64,000 bases of DNA, taken from contig NZ_JARKNA010000001.1 in the NCBI RefSeq assembly GCF_029360765.1, positions 1,028,041 through 1,092,040 on the forward strand, written 5' to 3'. The stretch is from Terrimonas pollutisoli. Lineage in GTDB: Bacteria; Bacteroidota; Bacteroidia; Chitinophagales; Chitinophagaceae. The position numbers and the translations under genes are program-made. Of the stretch, positions 35,538 to 45,262 are shown piece by piece (the stretch's first letter is position 1; each line of letters starts with the position of its first letter). Below the pieces are notes generated by a model, which saw only the letters and a list, made by a program, of their open reading frames with translations, made no database searches and was not told the origin of the DNA.

Positions 35538-35568
35538 AAATCAGGTCGGAGGGGCTCCGGCCTGATTT
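35538..35568. terminator. Intrinsic terminator-like hairpin after the GH43 cluster
   Basis: AAATCAGG-TCGGAG pairs with CTCCGG-CCTGATTT around GGG (one wobble). Runs of A and T on both sides allow function in either direction. It separates the first glycan locus from the broken DUF3800 gene. The remaining sequence between 35409 and 35645 shows no gene. Confidence 0.65.
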
Positions 35569-35645
35569 AAAATATATTTTCACACACACAGATGGAAATT
35601 TTTTTTTTGCTGCTATCGAGTAGGTAAATCTAACTAAAGCCCTAG

Positions 35646-36443
35646 CATTCCAAGGCCATCTATTGTGATGAATCCGGTTATACGGGCTATAATCTCCTGG
35701 AGGAAAACCAGCCATATTTAGTTTATTCCGCTTTGAATATAGAAGAAGATATCGCTGGCGGTTTCATTGCGCATTTAAAACAGAAATATTATTTACAAGG
35801 TGAGTTGAAAGGAGTAAATCTAGTAAGAAGTGAAAATGGCAAGAATGCAATTCGGGAACTATTTGAGAATTATTCGGGCAACGTTCAAATCGTATATCGC
35901 CATAAGAAATATGCGTTGGCGTGTAAATATTTTGAATACGTTTTTGAACCCGCTATAAATGAAAATAGCAAGGCATTTTATCATCACAAGTTTCATCGCT
36001 TTATTGCCAATCTTGTATACGTCATATTTGAAGATACAAGCGAAAAAGCCGAAAATATATTCCTAAAATTTCAGGAACTCATTCGTGGAAACGATCCAAA
36101 CGGGCTGTTTCAACTCTTGGAAAGTATTCATATTCCAAACGAACTATCGTCGTTGATAGCTGAATTTACTATGCTTAATCGAAAGCACCTAATGGACGAA
36201 ATCACCACTGATGGAAAATATGATTATTGGATATTGGATCTTGCGTCAACAGCATTGCATAGTCTTTTATCCGTTTGGAGTATGAAGTTGGGAGCGTTAG
36301 AAGTTGTGGTTGATGAATCTCGTCCGCTACGGGAAATGGTTGAAAGAAATCCGTTATTTCAACGACTCAACGAAATACTGGTTTATTCTGACCCGTTCGG
36401 TGACGGAGAGATTTTTCTGATGAGGCAATTGCCGTTCCAGTGA
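35646..36443 (+). pseudogene. DUF3800-family protein lacking a start codon
   Basis: The frame is open from 35646 and reads AIYCDESGYTGYNLLEENQP near its beginning, the DES motif that opens DUF3800 proteins, which are often linked to mobile or defence loci. The body has YRHKKYALACKYFEYVFEP and later DLASTALHSLLSVWSMKLGA. An in-frame TAG (35643) lies just upstream of the motif and no ATG, GTG or TTG precedes it. The first possible start, a TTG at 35733, would remove the motif. So either the 5' end has been lost or a frameshift lies upstream. It is unrelated to the glycan genes on both sides. Confidence 0.6.
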
Positions 36444-36601
36444 ATTAACTTAAAACATATGAGCACATTAATAGCTCGTTGTTATTTTGGTGTCAGCATG
36501 TATCATTTTTACTTGTTTACCCTGTAAGGCTTAAATATTTTTGGAAAAAATGTTTCGGTATAAGAAATTATGTATATTAGCATTCAACTTTGTTGAATAA
36601 T

Positions 36602-36628
36602 GGTAAACAAAGAGGTAAAATAGTAAAC
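36602..36628 (+). promoter_or_regulatory. Candidate autoregulatory site of the XRE-cupin gene
   Basis: Three near-direct repeats GGTAAAC (36602), GGTAAAA (36614) and AGTAAAC (36622) fill the 35 bp before the start codon. Just upstream is a small dyad TTCAAC-TTT-GTTGAA. A repressor bound here would block its own transcription. This is pattern-based only. Confidence 0.35.
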
Positions 36629-36636
36629 TAAGTTTC

Positions 36637-37203
36637 ATGGACGAACTTTTAATTGAGGAGAAAATAAATAAGCTAAATATCGGAGACCGGATAAAAATGC
36701 TTCGGATCAGTCAAAAGCGAACCCTGCAGGAAATTGCGGAAGCGAGTGACTTGTCAAAAAGCATGATTTCGAAAATAGAAAACAATAAAACTGTTCCTTC
36801 TGTAGCGGCTTTGGTAAAAATAGCAAAGGCATTAGGTACCAATATCTCCAGTTTATTAGAACAGGACGGGTGGGTAAATGCGATAATCACTACCAGGCAA
36901 AAAGCACAGGAAAATCTGACGACTACGGATAAAGGGTATTCTATTTATCCGTATGCCTCAGCCTATCACGAGAAGAAAATGCAGCCTTTTTTATTTGTAG
37001 CGAAAAAAGGTGAGGTTATACCCCATGAATTATCACACGAAGGAGAAGAGTTTATTTATGTAATCAAAGGACAAATGAAGATGCAGGTAGGTGAAACGGA
37101 GTATTTATTAAATAGTGGCGACAGCCTGTATTTTAATTCTGTTCAAAAACATGGCATTATGCCGGTTTCTGATGAAGTGATGTACCTGGATATTTTCGTT
37201 TAA
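36637..37203 (+). CDS. XRE-family transcription regulator with C-terminal cupin domain
   Basis: A 188-residue regulator. Residues 17-75 form an XRE helix-turn-helix (IKMLRISQKRTLQEIAEASD, LSKSMISKIENNKTVPSVAA). Residues 105-188 form a cupin (VIPHELSHEGEEFIYVIKGQ, MQVGETEYLLNSGDSLYFNS, QKHGIMPV) that probably binds a small ligand. Proteins of this design repress or activate nearby catabolic genes when they sense a metabolite. It lies 387 bp upstream of the second susC, on the same strand. It is thus the best candidate for controlling the second glycan locus, which has no HTCS of its own in this window. Confidence 0.85.
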   Translation: MDELLIEEKINKLNIGDRIKMLRISQKRTLQEIAEASDLSKSMISKIENNKTVPSVAALVKIAKALGTNISSLLEQDGWVNAIITTRQKAQENLTTTDKGYSIYPYASAYHEKKMQPFLFVAKKGEVIPHELSHEGEEFIYVIKGQMKMQVGETEYLLNSGDSLYFNSVQKHGIMPVSDEVMYLDIFV

Positions 37204-37245
37204 GGAAAATTTCAAATTTTGTATGCTGAATTTTTAAACCAAATT

Positions 37246-37278
37246 TTTGGTAACGGATATACTATGCCTATAGGTTTT
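37246..37278 (+). promoter_or_regulatory. Candidate promoter of the second SusCD locus
   Basis: TTTG at 37246-37249 and TAGGTTTT at 37271-37278 are 21 bp apart and match the Bacteroidota -33 (TTTG) and -7 (TAnnTTTG) elements apart from the last base. This implies a 5' leader of roughly 300 bp before the susC ATG at 37591. I see no other gene in 37204-37590. Confidence 0.5.
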
Positions 37279-37590
37279 ATTCTATAAATATTTTTATTCA
37301 ACACACAATCATTACTTATGATCTGATAAGTTTTTCAATCAACATTTTATTTAACGATCGCTTTTCAAAAGGACTTTATCGTTCTATAGGGAATGTATTG
37401 CCTTTACGAATTACTTGCTTTTTAAAAACAGCTATATGAATATTAATGTAAAAAATAAAGTTATGCCGGTAGATGGCTTGTTATTTAGCTATTGCCGTTC
37501 GGTTCTGCGCTTTATAGTCCCACCTATGAGAAGTCCTCAACAATATTTTCAAGACCATATCAACTAACTTCTAATCTAAACGATCTTGCC

Positions 37591-40500
37591 ATGACGTTTC
37601 AAAAGCTTAAAAGGGTAGCCATCTCTGATAGAGAAAAATATCTTCAATGGCTGCCCAAAAAAAACAAATCATTTTTACTTATTTTTTTACTGGCAGTTTG
37701 CGTGAATGCTTCAGCACAGCAAATAACGGTAAAAGGTAAAGTTACTTCCGGTGATGAAGCTTTAACAAGAGTAACCATAAGTGTAAAAAATAAGAATAAT
37801 AATACACAAACAGATACCGAGGGAAACTATACTATCACTACCGATCCCAACAGCACATTAGTTTTTTCCCATGTTGGCTTTATTGCACGGGAGGTAGCGG
37901 TATCCAACCAGGCACTTATTAATATTGAATTACATGCCGCTAACCTACAACTCAATGATGTAGTGGTTGTGGGTTATGGTACGCAAAAAAAAGGAAGTAT
38001 TACCGGAGCAGTAAGTTCTATAAAATCTTCTGATCTGATGCGGACACCTTCATCCACTACTTCTACAGCTTTAGTGGGAAAGATTCCAGGCGTTACTGCC
38101 AGGCAAACAACCGGCAGGCCGGGTGCAGGTACTACCATTCAAATCAGAAACCTGGGCAGTCCTTTATATGTAATAGATGGTGTGCCGCAAAGCGAAGGTC
38201 AGTTCAATAATATAGCAATGGAGGATATTGAAAATATTTCCATTTTAAAAGATGCAGCCGCTTCTTTATACGGTTTCCGTGCATCCAACGGCGTCGTGCT
38301 TGTGACGACTAAAAAAGGTAAATCTGGAAAAGGTTCATTAAACATTAATACGTATTACCAGCTGCAAAATGTTACCCGCTATCCTTCAGCTTCTAACGCA
38401 TATACTTATGTGCGGGCCCTGGCAGAAGCAGAACAAAATGAAGGAAAGCCTATATCGATAACACCCGAAAATTTGGAAAAATGGAAACAGGGAACTGAAC
38501 CTGGATTTCAGAGCACCAACTATCGCGATTTTATCATTCAAAAAAATGCACCGCAGAAATATGTAAACCTGAATGCCAGCGGAGGAAACGATAAAATGAA
38601 TTATTATTTTTCTCTCGGCGGCTTAAACCAGGATGGTATATTAAAGCAATACAATTTTGAACGTTGGAATTTTCAAACCAATGTAGAGGGAACAGTAATT
38701 AAAGGTGTGAAAATAGGTACGCAATTAAGCGGACGTATTGAATCCCGTCACGAACCTGCATCTACCACAGGTGCTAACACCTACGATAATCCGTTTTTAG
38801 CCATATTAACCATGTGGCCTACAGAACATGTTTATGCCAATGATAATCCGAACTACATTAATGCCGATGTAAATAATCCTTCCCGGAATCCTTTGATATA
38901 TGATAAAAAAGTGATCGGCAAACAGGATAATGTCTGGAATAATTTTGCAAGCATTTTTTATGCAACAATCGACCTGCCCTTGGGCTTGTCGGCCAAGGCT
39001 ACTTATTCTTATAATTACAAGCAAAATAAGAATGAACTGCATCGTAATTCGTTTAACTTTTATTCCTATAAACCTGCTACGGATGCTTATGTTCCGGTAC
39101 CATTCAATCTTGCCTTACGTAATAAAAGCAGACAGGAAATAAAAGAGACTTTTGCGCAGTTGCAACTGAATTATGCAACATCAGTTGGTGATCATTCAAT
39201 ATCAGCTATGGGTGCCTATGAGTATGCCAGTGCTGTTGATCAGTCTTTAAGTATTAATGCTATTCCTCCTACTAATTATAGCCCTATGCTTAGATTACTA
39301 GACATAAATGGTTTTACAGATGGTTACAATATTATCAAACGTGGTTCTGTTATCGGAAGGTTTAATTATGATTACAAAGGAAGATATTTCCTTGAATTGT
39401 TAGGCCGCTATGATGGCTCTCATATTTATCCGCCGGGGAAAAGATGGGGTTTATTCCCGGGGGTTACTGCTGGCTGGAGAATTTCTGATGAGTCATTTTT
39501 TGGTGATAGACTCGGCAGAATTATAAATAATTTGAAACTCAGGGCTTCATGGGGCAGAACCGGCCAGGAACGTGGCGTTGGCGCCTTCGACTATCTGCCC
39601 GGTGGAGATTTTGGAAGTGGCAATTATGTTTTTGACGGCGGCCTTGTTACAGGAACGGATGTACGCGGAATACCCATTACTAATATTACCTGGGTCACCA
39701 GTACTACCAAAAATATAGGACTTGAACTTGGATTCTTTAATAATAAACTGACCGCAGAATTTGATGTGTTTTCTAGAGAGCTTGCCGGTATTCCTGCACC
39801 GAAATATGATGTATTGCTGCCTAGTGAAGTAGGATATAGTTTACCGAATGAAAATCTAAATTCGGAAAGAACGCAGGGCATTGAAGGTATCATAAGTTAT
39901 AACAATAGAAGTGGAGCCATTCGTTATTCGGTTAGTGCGAATGCTACACTGGCCCGTCGCAAAATCTTAGATATATATAAACCAAGATTTGGAAATTCAT
40001 GGGATCAGTACAGAAACCAGACTGACCATCGTTGGGCGGATGTTCATTGGGGCTACCAGGTTATAGGACAGTTCGAATCAATAGATCAGATAAAAAACTA
40101 TACTGTGAATAATGATGGCCAGGGGAATAGAACACAACTGCCGGGCGACCTGATTTTTAAAGATGTAAATGGTGATGGACTTATCAGCAACCTGGACGAA
40201 CGTCCCATTGGATATGCTGGTTTAGATGGAAGCACTTTTGGTGGAAATACACCTTATATGAGCTTTGGCTTGACAGCCAATGTAAACTATAAAGGTTTTA
40301 GTCTTACTACGGATTGGGCCGGCGCTACCATGCAATCTTATTACCGCATATTCGAATTGGCTATACCATTCCAGGCTATTCATAATTCACCTGAATATAT
40401 TTTTAATGATCGTTGGCACAGGGCGGATCTGTTTGATCCCAACAGCGAATGGATTCCTGGTAAATATCCTGCTATTCGCAGAACAAGTTCCGGCAACCAT

Positions 40501-40764
40501 ATCAACTATACAAGACATAGTGATTTCTGGATTAGTAACATCACTTATCTCCGTCTCAGAAACCTGGAGTTGATGTACGATTTGCCAAAAAGGCTGGTGA
40601 ACAGGGCACATCTTTCCGGAGTAAAAGTTTATGTAAGTGGAACAAATGTGCTCACGTTCGACAATGTAAAACATATTGAAATGGATCCCGAAATATCACA
40701 GAGCAACGGATTGGTTTATCCGGTAGTTAAGCTTTACACGTTCGGAATTAACATAACTCTTTAA
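37591..40764 (+). CDS. susC: SusC-family TonB-dependent transporter (second locus)
   Basis: About 1057 residues. I use the ATG at 37591 (MTFQKLKRVAISDREKYLQW); the open frame runs upstream to a TTG at 37492 without coding character. A signal segment (SFLLIFLLAVCVNASAQ) is followed by a carboxypeptidase-regulatory-like domain (ITVKGKVTSGDEALTRVTIS), plug motifs (VVVGYGTQKKGSITGAVSSI, NLGSPLYVIDGV, ENISILKDAAASLYGFRASN) and the barrel, ending VVKLYTFGINITL. It imports oligosaccharides with the SusD partner 9 bp downstream. It differs clearly from the first SusC, so the two loci handle different glycans or fragments. Confidence 0.93.
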   Translation: MTFQKLKRVAISDREKYLQWLPKKNKSFLLIFLLAVCVNASAQQITVKGKVTSGDEALTRVTISVKNKNNNTQTDTEGNYTITTDPNSTLVFSHVGFIAREVAVSNQALINIELHAANLQLNDVVVVGYGTQKKGSITGAVSSIKSSDLMRTPSSTTSTALVGKIPGVTARQTTGRPGAGTTIQIRNLGSPLYVIDGVPQSEGQFNNIAMEDIENISILKDAAASLYGFRASNGVVLVTTKKGKSGKGSLNINTYYQLQNVTRYPSASNAYTYVRALAEAEQNEGKPISITPENLEKWKQGTEPGFQSTNYRDFIIQKNAPQKYVNLNASGGNDKMNYYFSLGGLNQDGILKQYNFERWNFQTNVEGTVIKGVKIGTQLSGRIESRHEPASTTGANTYDNPFLAILTMWPTEHVYANDNPNYINADVNNPSRNPLIYDKKVIGKQDNVWNNFASIFYATIDLPLGLSAKATYSYNYKQNKNELHRNSFNFYSYKPATDAYVPVPFNLALRNKSRQEIKETFAQLQLNYATSVGDHSISAMGAYEYASAVDQSLSINAIPPTNYSPMLRLLDINGFTDGYNIIKRGSVIGRFNYDYKGRYFLELLGRYDGSHIYPPGKRWGLFPGVTAGWRISDESFFGDRLGRIINNLKLRASWGRTGQERGVGAFDYLPGGDFGSGNYVFDGGLVTGTDVRGIPITNITWVTSTTKNIGLELGFFNNKLTAEFDVFSRELAGIPAPKYDVLLPSEVGYSLPNENLNSERTQGIEGIISYNNRSGAIRYSVSANATLARRKILDIYKPRFGNSWDQYRNQTDHRWADVHWGYQVIGQFESIDQIKNYTVNNDGQGNRTQLPGDLIFKDVNGDGLISNLDERPIGYAGLDGSTFGGNTPYMSFGLTANVNYKGFSLTTDWAGATMQSYYRIFELAIPFQAIHNSPEYIFNDRWHRADLFDPNSEWIPGKYPAIRRTSSGNHINYTRHSDFWISNITYLRLRNLELMYDLPKRLVNRAHLSGVKVYVSGTNVLTFDNVKHIEMDPEISQSNGLVYPVVKLYTFGINITL

Positions 40765-40773
40765 AGATATAAT

Positions 40774-42663
40774 ATGAAAAATATACTTCAATTTTTCGTA
40801 GTCACCGTTTTGGCATTCTTGTCTTTTTGCTGCAAAAAAGATGATTTGCTGGATACAGAACCACAAACAATTTTTACCGATGAGCAGATATGGAAGGATC
40901 CAAAGCTTATCAATTCAGTGTTGGCTAATCTTTATGATCGCATACCCAAATATGCTTCGCTGGCAGCAGGACCTGAAAACTTTACCATATTCGATGAAGG
41001 TATGTGGTCGGGGTTAAACAACAATGACCTGGAAGCAAGAAATAACCTGATTAACTATGGGTTTGATCGATGGCGCATCTGGGATTATAGTTATATAAGA
41101 GACGTCAATGTAGCAATCGACAACATTACACAATCAAGCTCCATAGAACTTACTCCTGCTCTCAAAAGCCAGTACATTGCCGAATTGCGTTTTTTAAGAG
41201 CACTGGATTATTTTGAAATGGTAAAAAGAATGGGCGGTGTGCCAATTGTTACCAAACAACTAATTTATGATGGTAAAGGCGACCCCACTCCCTTGCAACA
41301 ACCCCGCAATAAAGAGGAAGAAGTATATGATTTTATTGCGAGCGAGGTGGATGCAATCAAAGACGCCCTTGGAAATGCGGGAAGTAAAAGGAGAGCAAAT
41401 AAATTCACAGCTCTTGCCTTGAAAAGCAGGGCAATGCTATATGCAGGTTCTATAGCCAAATACAATAATGAGCCCGGCTTTACCAATAGTTCGCTTCCGG
41501 GAGGAGAAGTAGGGATTTCTGTTTCAAAAGCTTCGGAGTATTATCAAAAATCATTAGATGCTTCAATAGAGATCATTAACAACGGCGGTTATTCGCTCTA
41601 TAAAACCAATCCTAACCCTGGTGAAAATTTCTATGATGCTATCGTAAATAAAAATGGTAATACGGAAGTCATCATGGCTACAGATTATCTCAAAGCCCAG
41701 GGAAGGAGACATACGTTTACATTTAACAATATCCCCCGTTCTTTATTTGAAGAAGCTGGTCAGGGATCTTCTAATATTTCACCTTCCTTAAACCTGGTTG
41801 AAAGTTTTGAATACCTCGATGGCACTGCAGGCACATTAAAAGGTGTAGGTACGGGCAGCAACACTGCAGCAGGACAGGCAAACTGGATATTTTATTCAAA
41901 TCCCCAGGACATATTTGCTGATAAGGATGCCCGTCTATATGGCACTGTTATGTATCCCGGATCTTCGTTTGCGGGTAAGCCTTTGAAAATGCAGACAGGG
42001 GTTTATGTTTGGAACGCCACAGCTAACAAATACGATCGGGTAGAAGGGGCACTCAACAGTAATTATACCGATGGCAAAACACTTACGGGTTTAGATGGAC
42101 CACATCGTACCACCACCTTTGTATCCAATACCGGTTTTTATATGCGCAAGTATATTGATGCTACTCCCGGCGCCAGTACGTTAGCTGCGCAAAGTGATAC
42201 CTGGTGGGTTCTGTTCCGCCTTGGTGAAATTTATTTAAACGCTGCCGAAGCTGCTTTTGAATTAGGACTTAGTTCAGATGCCTTAAATTATATAAACAAG
42301 ATCAGGGAGAGAGCCGGTTTTCCTGCAAACAGCCTTTTCTCTCTGACTATTCAAAAAATTCAAAATGAAAGAAGAGTAGAGCTTGCTTTTGAAGATCATC
42401 GTCTTTGGGATGTTATCAGATGGAGAATTGCTGATAAGATCTGGGATGGAACAACAACCAATACCGATGCAAATATATATGCTCTTTATCCGTATCGCAT
42501 TGTTCGTCCCGGTCATCCGGATGATGGTAAATATGTGTTCGATAAAATTGTTGCACCAAGATTTAAAGTGCCGCGTTTTTTCAGACCGGGTAATTATTAT
42601 TCTTCCATTGCACAAAATGTTCTGGATAACAATTCGAAAATTATTCCTAATCCATTTCATTAA
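40774..42663 (+). CDS. susD: SusD/RagB-family lipoprotein (second locus)
   Basis: A 629-residue surface lipoprotein. The lipobox is FLSFCC near residues 17-22, then KKDDLLDTEPQTIFTDEQIW, a standard SusD opening. SusD-type helices follow (QYIAELRFLRALDYFEMVKR, NKFTALALKSRAMLYAGSIA) and the C-terminal signature is QNERRVELAFEDHRLWDVIR. It works with the SusC encoded 9 bp upstream, capturing the glycan. It is about 100 residues longer than the first SusD. Copy B of the palindromic intergenic element begins 10 bp after its stop. Confidence 0.93.
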   Translation: MKNILQFFVVTVLAFLSFCCKKDDLLDTEPQTIFTDEQIWKDPKLINSVLANLYDRIPKYASLAAGPENFTIFDEGMWSGLNNNDLEARNNLINYGFDRWRIWDYSYIRDVNVAIDNITQSSSIELTPALKSQYIAELRFLRALDYFEMVKRMGGVPIVTKQLIYDGKGDPTPLQQPRNKEEEVYDFIASEVDAIKDALGNAGSKRRANKFTALALKSRAMLYAGSIAKYNNEPGFTNSSLPGGEVGISVSKASEYYQKSLDASIEIINNGGYSLYKTNPNPGENFYDAIVNKNGNTEVIMATDYLKAQGRRHTFTFNNIPRSLFEEAGQGSSNISPSLNLVESFEYLDGTAGTLKGVGTGSNTAAGQANWIFYSNPQDIFADKDARLYGTVMYPGSSFAGKPLKMQTGVYVWNATANKYDRVEGALNSNYTDGKTLTGLDGPHRTTTFVSNTGFYMRKYIDATPGASTLAAQSDTWWVLFRLGEIYLNAAEAAFELGLSSDALNYINKIRERAGFPANSLFSLTIQKIQNERRVELAFEDHRLWDVIRWRIADKIWDGTTTNTDANIYALYPYRIVRPGHPDDGKYVFDKIVAPRFKVPRFFRPGNYYSSIAQNVLDNNSKIIPNPFH

Positions 42664-42673
42664 AAATTTTAAA

Positions 42674-42772
42674 ATGAAATGAGCCATAAAATTTTCGAGG
42701 TAAATTATACCAACCACCGATGAAAATTTTATGGCGAATTCCATGCGGCAAAAAAACAATAAAAATTAACAC
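42674..42772 (+). repeat. Intergenic palindromic element, copy B, between susD and DUF3823
   Basis: A 99-bp element almost identical to copy C (51197-51294). It contains a perfect 14-bp inverted repeat, GCCATAAAATTTTC (42683-42696) and GAAAATTTTATGGC (42722-42735), around a 25-nt loop, with weaker outer pairing. An A-rich tail ends directly at the next ATG (42773), so the element includes the ribosome-binding region. Confidence 0.75.
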
Positions 42773-43447
42773 ATGAAACTATATATATATTCCTTATCAG
42801 CATTTTTAATCATGCTATTATCAGGTTGTGAAAAAGATAATTTAAAAGAACCCAATTCAACACTTGCCGGTAGAGTTATATACCAGGGGCAACCGTTAGG
42901 AGTGAGGTCTTCAGGTGTTCAATTTGAACTTTGGCAACCCGGATTTCAGCTATTCAGCAAGATCCCTCTTAATGTTGCACAGGACGGCAGCTTCTCTGCA
43001 GTTCTTGCAGACGGAGATTATAAATTGGTAAGAACGGCAGGGGCCGGTCCATGGGCAGATAATACGGATACCATCAATGTAAGTCTTAATGGATCGGCTA
43101 ATGTAGATGTACCGGTAGAACCTTACTTTTTAATTAAGAATGCCAGCTTCGAAAAAAATGGGGCAGCAGTAAAGGCTACATTCACTATTGAAATAAATAC
43201 ATCCGTTAAAACGCTGGAATTGGCGAAACTTTATATTGGACCCAACCTGATTGTAGACCAAAATAATAATTCAGCTAATGTACAGGTAACGGCGGCGGCT
43301 ATCACTTTGGGCCAGCCCGTTACACTCAATGTCAACATTCCTGCAAGCATCGCTAATGATGCGTACATTTTTGCAAGAGTAGGTGTTAAGACAACGGGAG
43401 TGGCTGAACTATTGTATACACAGCCTCAAAAGATTCAATTGAAGTAG
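42773..43447 (+). CDS. DUF3823-type lipoprotein
   Basis: A 224-residue lipoprotein (lipobox LLSGC at about residue 19, then EKDNLKEPNSTLAGRVIYQG). Two Ig-like or transthyretin-like beta-sandwich parts are visible (LGVRSSGVQFELWQPGFQLF and VKATFTIEINTSVKTLELAK), the DUF3823 pattern. Genes of this family are found next to SusC/SusD pairs and are probably surface glycan-binding accessories; no enzyme motif is present. It lies just downstream of the second SusD, separated by copy B of the intergenic element, and 62 bp before the first GH39 gene. Confidence 0.78.
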   Translation: MKLYIYSLSAFLIMLLSGCEKDNLKEPNSTLAGRVIYQGQPLGVRSSGVQFELWQPGFQLFSKIPLNVAQDGSFSAVLADGDYKLVRTAGAGPWADNTDTINVSLNGSANVDVPVEPYFLIKNASFEKNGAAVKATFTIEINTSVKTLELAKLYIGPNLIVDQNNNSANVQVTAAAITLGQPVTLNVNIPASIANDAYIFARVGVKTTGVAELLYTQPQKIQLK

Positions 43448-43509
43448 ATAGAAAAAGCTCTTCTCTTATTATTTAAAAAAAAAGTTTTAACTACTAAAAG
43501 GAATAAGAC

Positions 43510-45237
43510 ATGATTAAAAAATGTTCATTTAAATACAGGGGTATAATTATTGGTATCATTTATAGTTTCCAGTTTTTTACACTGGATGGTTTTGCGCAAT
43601 CAAACTTGAAAATCCCAAACGGTTCAGCCATTATCAATGTTGATTTGAATAAAAAAATTGGCCCTATGTATCCCGCCTGGGCCTGGTTTGGGTATGATGA
43701 ACCCAACTACACTTACATGAAGGATGGGAAAAAATTACTTTCTGAAATTTCTGCTTTATCTCCCGTGCCGGTATATGTAAGAACGCATAGTTTACTCGTT
43801 ACAGGTGATGGAGAAGCAGCTTTGAAATGGGGTTCTACCAATGCGTATACAGAAGATGCGAAGGGTAATCCTATTTATAATTGGACTATCGTTGACAGCA
43901 TTTTCGATACTTACATACAGCGCGGAATGAAGCCGCTTGCACAAATTGGTTTTATGCCGCAAGCTTTGTCTACCCATCCTGAAACCTACCGCCATCATTG
44001 GAAACCGGGCGATCCTTATACAGATATTATAACCGGCTGGGCTTATCCGCCAAAAGATTATAACAAATGGGCGGAGCTGATCTATCAATGGGTAAAACAT
44101 TCGGTGGAACGCTATGGAAAAAAAGAAGTGGAAAGCTGGTATTGGGAACTTTGGAACGAACCCAACGGTCATTATTGGAAAGCCAGCATGGAAGATTTTT
44201 TTAAGTTGTATGATTATACTGCTGATGCGGTAAAGAGGGCTTTACCCACTGCTAAGATGGGTGGTATTAATATTGCCGGAACAGGTGGTAAGGAAGCTCA
44301 AAAATGGTTGCATGCTTTTGTGAAACATTGCTTTTCGGAAGTGAATCATGTTACAAAAAAAATTGGTGCGCCTGTTGATGCATTTTTGTTTCATGCAAAA
44401 GGTTCGCCACGGTTGGTAGATGGCCATGTCAGAATGAATATGGGAGCGCAATTAAGGGATATTGAAGCCGGTTTTAAACTGGTGGCATCTTATCCGCAGT
44501 TAAAAAATATTCCTATTATTATTGGTGAATCAGACCCCGAAGGCTGTGCTGCATGCGGCATGCATACGAATCCTGAAAATGCTTATCGCAATGGAACTAT
44601 GTATTCCAGCTATACCGCAGCTTCGTTTGCACGAAAATATGCTCTGGCCGATCAATACAAAGTAAATTTTAAAGGTGCTGTTTCCTGGTCGTTTGAGTTT
44701 GAGAACCAGCCCTGGTTTTTTGGCTTCAGGGATCTTGCTACCAATGGTGTTGACAAACCGGTGTTGAATGTATTTCGCATGTTTGGCATGATGAAAGGCG
44801 ATAGAGTTAACGTAACATCAAACCATGGATATGATTTAAGAACAGCGGTGGATTCCAGTTTCCGTAAGTCGTATTCGGATATCAATGGAATGGCTTGTAA
44901 AGATGCTGATGCGGCTACAGTAATGTTATGGAACTATCATGATGATGATATAAAAAGCGAAGAAGAACTAGTAACCGTTCGGTTAAAAGGCTTGCCAAAT
45001 AAACAGGTATTGTTACAGCATTATCGTATAGATAGTACACATAGCAATTCTTATGAAGTATGGAAAAAAATGGGATCACCAAAAAGGCCTTCTGATGAAC
45101 AAATAGCTGAACTGGAAAAAGCAGGGCAATTACAGTTACTAGGTTCACCACAATGGATAAAACCCAAAAATGGAGAAGCAATGATAAACATGGTCTTGCC
45201 ACGGCAGGGTGTTTCTTTACTAAAACTAGACTGGTAG
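43510..45237 (+). CDS. GH39-family glycosidase (beta-xylosidase type), copy 1
   Basis: A 575-residue secreted protein (signal peptide ending DGFAQ). The clan-A barrel has acid/base Glu217 in YWELWNEPNGHYW and the likely nucleophile Glu340 in IIIGESDPEGC, both in GH39-like context. A C-terminal beta-sandwich follows, with LRTAVDSSFRKSYSDINGMA and RQGVSLLKLDW. GH39 enzymes are mostly beta-xylosidases, but some act on arabinose or uronic-acid linkages. The gene is followed after 25 bp by a close paralogue, so a tandem duplication is likely. Family membership is firm in outline, substrate is not. Confidence 0.8.
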   Translation: MIKKCSFKYRGIIIGIIYSFQFFTLDGFAQSNLKIPNGSAIINVDLNKKIGPMYPAWAWFGYDEPNYTYMKDGKKLLSEISALSPVPVYVRTHSLLVTGDGEAALKWGSTNAYTEDAKGNPIYNWTIVDSIFDTYIQRGMKPLAQIGFMPQALSTHPETYRHHWKPGDPYTDIITGWAYPPKDYNKWAELIYQWVKHSVERYGKKEVESWYWELWNEPNGHYWKASMEDFFKLYDYTADAVKRALPTAKMGGINIAGTGGKEAQKWLHAFVKHCFSEVNHVTKKIGAPVDAFLFHAKGSPRLVDGHVRMNMGAQLRDIEAGFKLVASYPQLKNIPIIIGESDPEGCAACGMHTNPENAYRNGTMYSSYTAASFARKYALADQYKVNFKGAVSWSFEFENQPWFFGFRDLATNGVDKPVLNVFRMFGMMKGDRVNVTSNHGYDLRTAVDSSFRKSYSDINGMACKDADAATVMLWNYHDDDIKSEEELVTVRLKGLPNKQVLLQHYRIDSTHSNSYEVWKKMGSPKRPSDEQIAELEKAGQLQLLGSPQWIKPKNGEAMINMVLPRQGVSLLKLDW

Positions 45238-45262
45238 GTATTCAGTAAACTCAAAAAAAAAA

